DNA from: Vigna angularis | Lineage: Eukaryota > Streptophyta > Magnoliopsida > Fabales > Fabaceae | Direction: 5' to 3' | Length of the DNA: 64,000 nt | NCBI RefSeq assembly: GCF_016808095.1 | Contig: NC_068971.1 | Coordinates: forward strand, 20,510,501 to 20,574,500 | Shown here: positions 32,801 to 44,800 of the stretch, piece by piece | Position numbering within the stretch: position 1 is the stretch's first letter | How the letters are laid out: the number at the start of each line of letters is the position of its first letter | Made by a program: the position numbers and the translations under genes | The notes under the pieces: generated by a model | Databases searched by the model: none | The model's input: the letters and a program-made list of their open reading frames with translations, nothing else | What the model was told of the DNA's origin: nothing

Positions 32801-35800
32801 TTGGCCCGTACCGAAAAATATCAAAGCTTTGAGAGGGATTTTAGGCCTCACAGGCTATTACAGAAGACTTATTCGAAACTATGGGAAGATAGCTCTCCCC
32901 TTAACTGATTTACTGAAGAAGGGGCAATTCAGTTGGTCTCCACAGAGCTCATAAGCTATGCAAGCCTTAAAAGAGGCTATAACCATTGCCCCTATCTTGG
33001 CTCTGCCTGACTTCATACAGGCATTCCATGTTGAATGTGATGCCTCTGGTAGAGGAGTGGGTGTTGTTTTGTCACAAAATAAGACACCCATCGCGTATTT
33101 TATCAAGGCATTATTAGAGTCATCCCTCTCCAAGTTGATTTAGGAAAAGGAGCTGATGGCCCTAATGCTTGCTATCCAGCATGCTTGCTATCCAGCATTG
33201 GAGACCCTACCTTCTTGGCCATAAATTTTTGGTCCATACAGACCAAAGGAGCCTAAGGTACTTGCTGGAACAGAGAATTACAACTCAGAACCAACAAAAC
33301 TGGTTGGCTAAATTGTTGGGCTATGAATTTAAGATTGTGTATAGAATAGGGGCTTCTAATAAGGTGGTGGATGCTTTGTCCAGGAAAGGGGAGGAGAAGG
33401 AGGAAGAGGATATGGAGTTGAGGGTGATTGCCATACCATTCTGGCAGGAGTTTCAGGCAGTGTTGGAAGAAGTAGAGGGTGACAAGATCTTATAAAAAAT
33501 CAGAGAAGAATTGAGGGCAAACCCAAACTCACATCCAGCTTACACCCTAAAACACGATCACCTCCACTACAAGGGAAGATTGGCTTTGTCAGCCCAGTCC
33601 GCATGGATTCCAACGTTATTAGCTGAGTTCCATGCCACACCGACAAAAGGGCATTTGGGGGTCTACAAGACATATCAGAAGGTAGCCCAATCACTGTATT
33701 GGATCGGGATGAAGAAAATTGTGACTGATTTTGTGGCGACATGCCTGATTTGCCAGCAACATAAATACTTAGCCTCATCACCTCAAGGACTGATACATCC
33801 CTTGCCCATTCCTCAACCAGTGTGGGAGGAAATCAGCATGGACTTCATTGTCCAGTTACCCAAATCCAATGGGTACGATGTAGTGTTTGTTGTGGTAGAC
33901 CGGCTAAGCAAATATGGTCACTTCATACCCATCAAGCACCTTTACACAACCAAGTCTATAGTAGAGGTATTTGTGAGGGATATAGTCAAACTGCATGAGA
34001 TACCGACGTCAATAGTCAGTGATCAAGATACTTGAGAATTAAACTATAAAATAAATCTAGAGGGCTTGATTGATCCCTCTCATAATCTTCTATTTATAAG
34101 AATAAATTGAAACAAAAGTACATGATAAATAGGGTAACCCTAGACACAATATAATCATGATAAATAGGGTAATCTTAGACACAATATAATCATAATAAAT
34201 GGGGTAACCCTTGACACAATATAATCATGATAAATAGGGTAACCCTTAACACAATATAATGATGATAAAATAGGATAAATATCCTAACCCTCCTCCTCAA
34301 GCTGGAGCATACAAATTGTATGTACCAAGCTTGAAACAAATAAATTCAATCCGAGGACCCCTTAATGACTTGGTCAATACATCTGCGAGTTGATCGTTTG
34401 ACCCAATAAACTTAGTACATATTTCTTTAGTCAACAACTTTTCACGAACAAAATGACAATCAATTTCTATATGTTTAGTCCTCTCGTGAAACACTGAATT
34501 TGATGAAATGTGGAGAGCAACTTGATTGTCGCAATACATCTTTATAGTATGGATGTCAGAATTTAACCTTTTGAAGGAATTGTTTCACCCATATAAGTTC
34601 ACATGTTAGTGATGTCATTGCCCTATACTCGGCTTCAGCGGTTGATTGAGCTACTACATTCTGTTTCTTACTTTTCCATGAAATAATGTTTTGTCCCAGA
34701 AAAACACAATATCCTGTAGTAGACCGTCCATCAATAGGTGAACCTGTCCAATCTGCATCACAATACCCAAAGACCTGAATGTTTCCTTTATCTTCATATA
34801 ACATCCTTGCCCGGGAGCCTTCTTTACATACCTTAGAATGTGAATGAGAGCATTCCAATGGTCAACACATGGAGCTTGCATAAACTGACTAACCACTCCA
34901 ACTGCAAAGGATAGATCTGGCCTTGTAATAGTGAGATAAATCAGTTTTCCAACCAGCCTCCTATACCTCTCTGGATTGGAAAATAATTCACCTTCTTCTG
35001 TCCTTAATTTCTGGTTTGGGTCCATGGGACTGTCTACTAGTCTATAATCAATCATGCCTGTTTCTTGTAATATATCAAGACCATACTTCCTTTGGGGAGA
35101 TTACAACTCCATCTTTTGATTGTGCTACTTCAATGCCTAAGAAGTATTTGAGACTTCCAAGATCCTTGGTTTGAAAATGTCTACACAAGTACTCTTTAAG
35201 TTGAGATATTCCAACAACATCATTTCCTGTAATGACAATATCATCAACATATACTATTAAGTAAACACATTTCCCGAGAGAAGATGACAGTAAAAAACCG
35301 AATGGTCTGCTTCACTGCGTTTTAGCCCAAATTTTTGAACAATGGAGCTAAACTTCCCAAACCAAGCACGTGGGGATTGCTTGAGGCCATATAGAGATCG
35401 ATGCAATTTGTATATCATACCAGACTCTCCCTAAGCAACAAACCCAGGAGGTTGCTCCATATAAACTTCTTCCTCAAGATCACCATGTAGGAAGGCATTC
35501 TTGATATCCAATTGATGAAGTGGCCAGTGACGAATGGCTTCCATGGCAAAGAAGAGGCGAATAGTAGTCATCTTGGCTATAGGAGAGAAAGTGTCACAAT
35601 AATCAAGACCATAAACCTGAGTGTAACCTTTTGCAACAAGCCGAGCTTTGAGCCGATCAATTTCACCATCAGAGCCGACTTTAAATGCATGCACCCATCG
35701 ACAACCAACCGCCTTTTTGCCTGGGGAAAGGGCACTAGCTCCCAAGTATTACTGTGGTCAAGAGCCTGCATTTCTGCAATCATAGCTTGTCCCCATCCAT

Positions 35801-38800
35801 GATGATCAAGTGCTTCTTTCACATTTTTGGGTATAACAACAGAGGACACTGAGGATAAAAGAGAAAAATAGGAGGGCGACAATCAATGATAGCTTAGAAA
35901 ATTATAAATGGGATGAGGGTTTCGAGTGGAACAAGTACCTTTTCTGAGGGCAATAGGCCATGCTGAATCATTTTCACCAGGAGGCGTGGGAGGAGGTGAC
36001 GAGGGAGAAGAATCTGAAGTAGAAGATTCACCATTGTCTTGGGGAGGTGGATTATCCATTGGGACCCTGTGTGGGATGATCTTAGTATGTGGAGAAACGG
36101 GTGTAGAAGGATTGTGATCAAGACTTGGAATGACAGAGACAGTGGAGCTATTTGACTCAGCCATTGGAATAGGAAGGACCTGTTGGAGGATAGAAACATC
36201 CTGAACAGATGGAGAGAAGTAAGGAGTCTATTCAAAGAATGTGACATTGGCAGACATGTAATACTTCTTAGTTTCAGAAGAGTAACACCGATATACTTTT
36301 TGAAGTCGAGAATAGCCTAAGAAGACACATTTGGGAGCGCGAGCGGAGAGTTTGTCTAGACCTGGAGACATGTCATGAACAAAACATACACAGCCAAACA
36401 CTCAGGGAGATGTATGAAAGAGAGGATCATTAGGAAACAAAATGGAGAAAGGGACTTTATTATCAAGAGAGGAGGAGGGCAACCGATTAATAAGATAACA
36501 GGCAGTTAAGATGGCATCCCCCAGTGATGGACAGGAATATGGGCACCAAGCAAAAGGGTACGAGCAGTTTCAACCAAGTGTCTATTTTTTCGTTCTGCTA
36601 TACCATTTTGCTGCAGTGTATGAGGACAAGTAGACTAATGTAAGATACCATGGGAACTCAAGATGGCAGAAAAGGAGGATGAGAAATACTCTATTGCATT
36701 ATCACTTCTTAATATTTTGATTACTTGACCAAATTGATTCTTGATTTCATTAAAAAAGATGTAAAGATAGCTAGCAATTCAGAACAATTTTTCATAAGAT
36801 AAACCCAAGTACATCTTGAATATTCATCCATAAAGGTAACAAAATATCTAAAATCAAAGGAGGAGATACAACTAGGTCCCCATATATCAGAATGGATGAT
36901 GGAAAAACTAGAATTACATATTGATTGAGACCTTTTAGGAAAGGAAGATCTAACATGTTTTCCTAATTGACATGACTCACATTCTAAGGTTTGGAGACCA
37001 CTAAGTTCAGGACACATCTTTTTTAATTTGGACAAATGAGGATGGCCAAGTCGATCATGTAGCACTTTAGGATTAGAAGCAACACAGACGAGATCCAAAA
37101 TGGTATTATCCGCCAGCTTCATATCCTTCTCTAATTTGTCTCCTTGAACCACGCTCATGTAGAACAAAAGATTTATGATCAAAAGGTTATTGAACAATTT
37201 AACATTTTGGTCAACTGGCTTAGGAAAATTAAATTAAAAGGACAATTAGGGACAAAAAGGACTGAGTTGAGATTGAGGGAGGGAGACAAAGAAACATGAC
37301 CGACTCCTTTGGAGGAAGTTTTAGATCCATTTGCAAGGGTTATGAAATGAGATTTTTCTCGAAAGGAAATAGATGAGAACAAAGAGGTATTACTAGAAAT
37401 GTGATCAGAAGCACCTGAGTCAATTACCCATGAATTTTGACCTTCCATAGATTGAGAAACGCAGGCTGTTGATGTACTGGGAGATTGACATGGTTGTGCC
37501 AAGTTGTTAGACTTTAACCTTAAATATTCTTGATATTCATCCTCAGAAAACATAGAAGTGGAAGTTTCAGTCTTCCAAATATTGGCGGTTTTGGAAGAGA
37601 AACCATGTAAGGAATTGCAATTCTCTTGAGTATGACCCATCCTTTTACAATATGTGCATTGAGGACGTCCTCGACCTCCTCGTCCTCCTCCTCTAGTGCC
37701 ACGTCCTCCACTTCCTCGTGTGGCAACCATGACAGATGGTTCCACTAGTTCATGCGCTTCTTGAGTTTGAGGTACCGGGACACGCAGAAGGCGAGTGGTC
37801 AATGTTTCCATGGAGGGGACCTCATGACTAGTTAGAAGTTGATCTCTGAGATGATCAAAATCGGGATGTAGGGCACGAAGGATCAACACCATGTAAAATT
37901 TGTCTAGTTTCTTTTTTATATCCTCTGGGTCTGCTTCCAAAAACATCTTGAGTTCTTCGACAGCAGATTAGGCTTCAGCCATGAAGGACACCATATCATG
38001 GTCTGCCATTTTAAGAGATGCAAGCTTGTTCGTAAACGTTGAATATCGTTGGCATAAATGCTTTGGGCTTTCTTCCAAAAGAAGTGACAAGTTTTGAAAT
38101 CCCTCAAAGATACAAGAAGTTTGGGTTCCACTGATTGCCATAACAGGGCACACAACTGGAAATCTGCTTGTTTCCATAATCAGCTTTTTCAGTAGGCACA
38201 TGGCTTCCATCTCGCTCAAGGTGGTCATAATGCCCTTGGCCAAGGAACCATATTTCAACGGCAGCAGACCATGATAGATAATCTTTTCCATTTAGCTTCT
38301 AGGAGGTAATTGATGGACTTCCGGAGAAGGAAAGAGTACTGCCAGATGCCATTTCTGAAGAAGACGAATAGTACCAGCGAGGAACAAGAAAACCCTAAGG
38401 TTTTAGACGAACGGAACTGTGACAGTGATGGATGACGGTGGCCGGCGACGGCGGACGGTGGCCGGCGGCGGGCAGCAGCGAACGGTGGCGAGCGATGACG
38501 GACTGTGGCACCGGACAGATATTACGAGACAGAAACCAGAGTGGGATCGACCCGCTCTGATACCAACTTGAGAATTAAACTGTAAAATAAATCTAGAGGG
38601 CTTGATTGATCCCTCTCATAATCTTCTATTTATAAGAATAAATTGATACAAAAGTACATGATAAATAGGGTAATCCTAGATACAATATAATCATGATAAA
38701 TAGGATAATCCTAGACACAATATAATCATAATAAATAGGGTAACCCTTGACACAATATAATCATGATAAATTGGGTAACCCTTGACACAATATAATGATG

Positions 38801-41800
38801 ATAAAATAGGATAAATATCCTAATAGAGATCCTACCTTCCTAAGTCTGATTTGGAAAGAGTTGTTCAGACATGGTCTGTTGGGTGGTTAGTGGTTGGTTA
38901 GCAGGAAGGGGTAGCTTTATGAGGGGACAAGGGTGTCCGGTGACAGACATGTTTTTGCTTTGTTGTATAGACAGGACCATTGCATCCTGTGTGAAGGAAG
39001 AGTGTTCCCTTGATAGTGTTTGGACAGTGTACTCTGTATTCTTTGTTCTCAAGAATAATAAACAGATTCTTTTCAGTATTCTGGGTGCGTGTGAGTGTGT
39101 TTTTACGTGTGTGGTTGATTTCTTGCTTAAAGAAATCTATCAATAGTCCATTTATTTGTGATCATTTACAGAGAATAGAGCTCTTCGTTGTTCACTTGTC
39201 ATTCAAAAGGCTGCCTATTACATTTGAAGGTTGCATTTACAGTTTGCATATATTTGTAACAAATTGTGTTTTCGTTCTCACACTTCAATATTGTATCCTA
39301 CTATCCTTGTTTTCAACTATTTGTCTCTAATTTGTATTCTTTAATTTGTCATGAAGTGGGCTAAGAATGATAATGGTGAAGAGAAGTATTAAATAATGAG
39401 TGCGAGATAGGGGGGAGTGAAAGGTGGAAATAGTAAAATATAAGGTGATGTCAGGAACACTATTAGAGTTTTCTTTTTTTCCTTTTAAAAGCTCTCTCTA
39501 GAGGCTTTCTAGAAAAGTGACTATTTCCTTAAAATAAGCTTTTATCCAAATACTAATTAATATTCTCCAGCGTGAGTTATGTTATCGATGATGATGATGA
39601 TGCTGGAGAGTAATGTGTTATAACTTCAAATCTGATCAATTATTTTGTTCTTCCAGCAAGTATGCCTATGACAAAGCAGTTGAACGTTGCAATTGTTGAT
39701 AGTAATCCGGCTCTGAGTAGTGGCTTGCACATCAAGAAGGAAGACCCCCCTGATCCAAGAGTCAGTACAGTAACTCCTGCTTCTATATCTGTTCTCCGAG
39801 GTATTATGTCTTTAAGGTTTGTTAGTGAATAATCACTGTCGTTGTCGTTTCGAAATCTAATTCTCTCTTTTTATCTTGTTTCTTTGTTAGAAATGGAAAA
39901 ACTTGTATCAGAGAAAAAGGACAAAAATAAATGTGAAAGATGAGATATTTTACATATTTAAAAGCTTACATTTATGTGTGTGTATGCATACATACATAGA
40001 CATACTTACACACATATGAACCAATAATATAACATGCCCACTAAATCCTATACCAAAATGGACAGCAATAAACAGAACTCAAAGAGAAGCCATTATCATT
40101 ATCCTCTCCCATATAAAGTTTATGGAATAAGGACACTATCAAATATGAACGCATTCACCAAATACAGAAAAAAAAAATTCCTCTTTGTTGTAAAATCCTA
40201 TCTAGTGAACCATGAAAATCCATTTCAAAAGCATGAGGGAACAAAGAGGAACATGTTAAATAATGAATAACGAATACTGAATAGTGCACTTGAAGCAAAG
40301 TTCGTTCTGCTATAGAGAATATTTCATAATAAATAAGACACAATTCAAAGGAAGTGGTCTTTTTGTACATTTCATTAAGGCAACTAAAAACCGAAGGAAC
40401 AACTAATATATATTAAAAATCAGACTCACATCTACAGACATAGCTCATGCTTAGTAATTAGTAAATAATTACCAGTCATTAAATTAGCTATGCAAAATTG
40501 TGTAAGAGGATCGAAAAGGGGATACAAAATTGTAACTCAACTCGTAAGAGTTACGAGTATAGGAAATTATATTTGTAGAACTATGCATACATTCAAAATA
40601 ATATAGATGATAAAAATAACTCTCAAGTCTTAAGTAGTAAGGTCCAATGTATAACATAACTAAAAATTGGTTCAGTTCATAAAATTATGCATAAATAAAA
40701 CAACTTATAAATTCATAAATGTTTAATACAAGCAAACTATTCAAGGAAATCATTCATATTAAAAGCAAGACGGTGAGCCTCTTCCACGTGATCTTCAATT
40801 TCATTAATGTCATCTCCACCACTGGCATCATTATAAAAAATTGTAGGAACCTCTGAATCATCCATAGGTTCATTAGCACCACCACTACTATCTTAATCTC
40901 CGACTTCAACTAAGATTGTCACCTTGTTGACTCTAGTGATCAACTGGTCAATGTCTTCATCAAATCCTGGAGAAGTCTAAGAATTAGCTGTATATATATG
41001 TGTGTGTACATGCAGACTGATTCTCTTTTCCTATGTGAATTAGATACCACTTAAATGCAGTTTAACTCCTAGGAAGACTATAGGCAAAAAAGAATTGAAC
41101 CTAAGGCTTGCCCCTGAAATATTTGGAAGAAATGCTGATTTACATCCTGCCCAGATCAGATCAAGGGTGGTGTATTATTTTTTTTCTTTTCTAAATGAGC
41201 GAAAGTTTACTACGGTGCTCCTTAGGCTGCATGGGGTTCTGCACTTCGCATCAATGTGACAGGAATTGAACCTATGGCCCTATACCAGCTTTGTGCATAT
41301 TTATTAATATGCTCTAGCTTGGAGGGGATCTTGACAATTAAGATAAAATATCCTTTATTGTGATTTATAGGCAACAATTGACTTAATATCCTCTAATTAT
41401 TTGTAATTGATGAAATAAGAGTATGTAAACCATCCTCTATTGGGTAGTAAACACATGGTTTTTAGTATAATTATTACTCTGTTCTTTTTACTTAACAATT
41501 ACTTTTTGTCTATTTTTAGATGCTGGTGCTTGGAAATATGTTGAGCAAAACAGACATGCTTATTTTAATGTAATGCAGGTAAATTTTTTTTCTCTCTCTC
41601 CTATTCACCCTGTTATTATTTTCTCTTGTGAATAGCTCAATAGTGGAAATGGATTCTCTAAGTGCATAGTTATTAGGAGCATATTTAGGAAATTGACACA
41701 AATGTTGTGCAAATACCTATAAAGCACAAACAGCTCTGCTGTAGCATGTCGAGTGCCAACACTCATGACACCTGTATGGTACATGTCCAATCCAAAGTAT

Positions 41801-44800
41801 CAAATGCCTTAGCAATATCAATTTTAATTGCTAAATTACTACCAAAACACGGTGAATCATATTTATAGCCTCCACAGCAATGCCAACACAAACTCTCAAA
41901 TCTGTGGTGCAATAAATTTGATAATTTTCTTTAGATGATATTTGATAAAGCAATAAATGGTTACTTAGATGATATTCATTACTTATCAGAAGTTAGTTGG
42001 AAAGTTAAATTACCATGTTGTAACAAGACCAGATATCTACCTTGCTCTGAGCAGAAAAAGCCAATTCCTCAACTCTCAATGTAAATGTCACTAGGATGCT
42101 ACTATCAATTTACTCCAATCTTTAGAGAGCACTTGGGAGATGAAGGCTTACCATTCGAAGATAAGGAGCATATGGAGATTGGTGGTTAAACAAATGCTGA
42201 TATTGCAAGCACTCTACTGGATAGACAGTCTACTTTATGATACTCTGTTCTTTTGGGGATAAATGTTCAAATTGTGGAAAAGCAAGAAGCAGACTTGGTT
42301 GATGTAATTGCTCACAGATTCAAGATATGTGAATAACAGTCAACGAACTCATGTGACAGCCAGGCGGCACTGCAAATATCTTCAAATCCTATTATTCATG
42401 AAAGGACTAAAATCATTGAGGTTGATTGTTATTTTGTTTGGGAGAATGTTGTCTACAAAGATAGCAACAAAATTCATAAAGGGTATGTTTGGACAAGCTT
42501 CTCCATAAGGACTTCTAACAAAAAAATAAGAAGAAAAAACTAATGGGTTTTTCCATAAGCTAAAATTAGTCTATTCACAAGTTAAAAATAAAATAAAAAA
42601 ATAGAGAAGTTATATGAGAGATCATCTACAAGGTAACTTATGCAGAAGTTAATTTCAAATTTTCTTCCAATTTTTCTTTCCTGAAAGTCCTTATGAAAAA
42701 GTTCTTCTAAATAGGCCTAAACTCTAATTATCAACTTGTATACATTTTCACAAAGGATCAGAAAGGTCATGTCATGGAGTCCATACTTCTGACAAGCTTG
42801 GTGTGTATATCATACACACCAACTTAAGGGGAAATGTTAGAATGTGTTTGGTATTTGTAGTAGAATTTCAAGTATATATAGTGTAATCATCTAGGAATTT
42901 AAGATTATTGTGAGATTGAATCCTTGCAATTAATTCCAACACCAATATATACCGACCATGAGTAGACTGTTACAGACACAATGTCAGCCTCAGTTTTATT
43001 CTCTAAATTCAAGTATCAGTTGACAGAAGTAACTAAGTCCACATAGTAGGATAAGGATTTGGTGGTGGTGATTATTGAATATAACATTTTATTTACTTTC
43101 CTTATCTAAGCCCCTAACGTACTTTACACCATATTTTTTGTGCTTGCCTCGAGACTGGTGATTCTCGTTGTCTTGTGGGTGCATTTTTCTTTCTGCACTT
43201 TTACTCTACTATTCAACATTTAATGAATTGTTTTGTATCTCATCACAGGTCTGGGATTATACTGGTTTGGGATATGCTAGATATCATGCACGAGATGTAA
43301 ATAAAGACTATCTAGGGTAAGTGTGACATGTCATTAAGTAAACCCCTTTTGCAAAAGCAGCTATTCCATTTCTAATTGGAAAACTTGATCACTTAGGTGT
43401 GTGGCAGAGAATAAAGTGCTCCACAATGCCTTACTGTCATGTGTAAAGGTATGAATTTTCCTTTTGTGTCTGTGATGTGCATTACGGAATTTACTCGATT
43501 AGTAATTTTATGACAAGCATTTAGCCACTTGGACGATTTTTCAAATTGGATGTCTGTTCATTATTTATAATTAAAGCCGATTGGATTTCTCAATCATGCT
43601 CCTGTTCTTCAATTCTCTTCTCTCCTGACAAGTTATTCTATTGCACAAAAATGACATTTTTTTTTGTCTAAATGATGTTAAGATGTCCTAGACTGGCTAG
43701 GAACATTACCAAAATACTCCTAACAAGACTTGGTTCTATTGATCTAGCATTCGGGGTTGAAGTAGAAACTGAGGAACTTCATCAACTAGAGCGTCTGAAC
43801 TTTTCTTATTTTGCTTTCACTTGTATTTCAATTCAGAGTGCTAGAATAATCTCTGAATATTACTAGTTATAGTGTTTTGGTTGTTTTTCTAATGGGATGA
43901 AATACTGTCATATCCTTGGATGTTTTGCTGGTTCAGATATATGTTGTAATGTTAGGACAATCAAGTCAGTGAATCTAGCTATGTTTTGGCTGCTTACATT
44001 TTTTCCCCATTAAGAACATTGCATATTTCGTTATGTACGAGTAAAATTTGTCATTATTCTTGACAGGATTCTGATTTCAAGACAACAATCTATCCTTTGA
44101 GATTAAGTTCAATGACTTTGAATACAAGCTCTATGTCTGTAGTGAAGGAGAATACAAAATCCGTAGAACCACCATGTGCTCAAGGGCATGGCGCAAAGCT
44201 GCAACTTAGTGATGGAAGTAGCTTATATGCAAAGTTGGTGGTAAACAGTAACAAAATTTTGCTTAACTGCGTTCTGGAGGACAATTAGCAACCCCCTTAT
44301 TGTTATAAGTTAATGTATATTAATAAAGATGCTTGTTTTGCAGGTTGGCGCTGATGGTGGAAAATCACATGTTAGGGAATTAGCAGGAATCAAAACGACG
44401 GGATGGAATTACTCTCAGAATGCAATAATCTGCACAGTAGAGCATACCTCTGAAAATGTATGTGCATGGCAACGTTTTTTACCCACCGGTCCAATTGCTC
44501 TTTTACCCATCGGTGATAAGTTTAGCAATATTGTTTGGACCATGAGTCCAGCAGAGTCAAACAGTCGCAAATCAACTACTGAGGAAGAATTTTTAAAGGA
44601 TGTCAATTATGCTCTAGATTATGGTTATGGACCTCGTCCTACATCAGGCTTATTAGGAACTCGAGACATGTTCTCTTGGTTTAAAATGGATGCAACAGTA
44701 TCAACTAATGAATTCTTTGAAATTCCTCCAAAAGTGATCAAGTTGGCATCTGAAAGGATGGTGTTCCCTTTGTCTTTACGGCATGCGAATTCCTATGCAT

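Larger units (their letters stand above)
30168..39142 (+). mobile_element. Ty3/gypsy retrotransposon (gypsy-2) containing a nested copia
   Basis: The LTRs at 30168-30417 and 38877-39142 are clearly homologous but diverged by substitutions and small indels (for example an extra TAGCTTTATGA stretch in the right copy), so this insertion is old. Coding order gag, protease, RT, RNase H, integrase on the plus strand fits Ty3/gypsy. The integrase coding region is interrupted by copia-2 and then runs, after [14 protein letters not shown] (38826 on), almost straight into the 3' LTR, so the integrase end and polypurine tract are deleted. No matching 5 bp target duplication was found. Confidence 0.85.
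23849..39656 (+). other. COQ6 intron 2, 15.8 kb, transposon-filled
   Basis: The donor is TTAG/GTGGGT and the acceptor TTCCAG/CAAGT. The exon phases (1 to 1) join as Leu-Ala-Ser-Met. The intron holds copia-1 (23894-27302), a foldback element (27318-29481), and gypsy-2 (30168-39142) with copia-2 nested inside it. The unique intron remainder is only about 1.3 kb. Confidence 0.9.

Noticed and set aside
35512..35802. Plus-strand frame of 96 codons inside copia-2
   Set aside because: Antisense to the copia-2 RT coding region.
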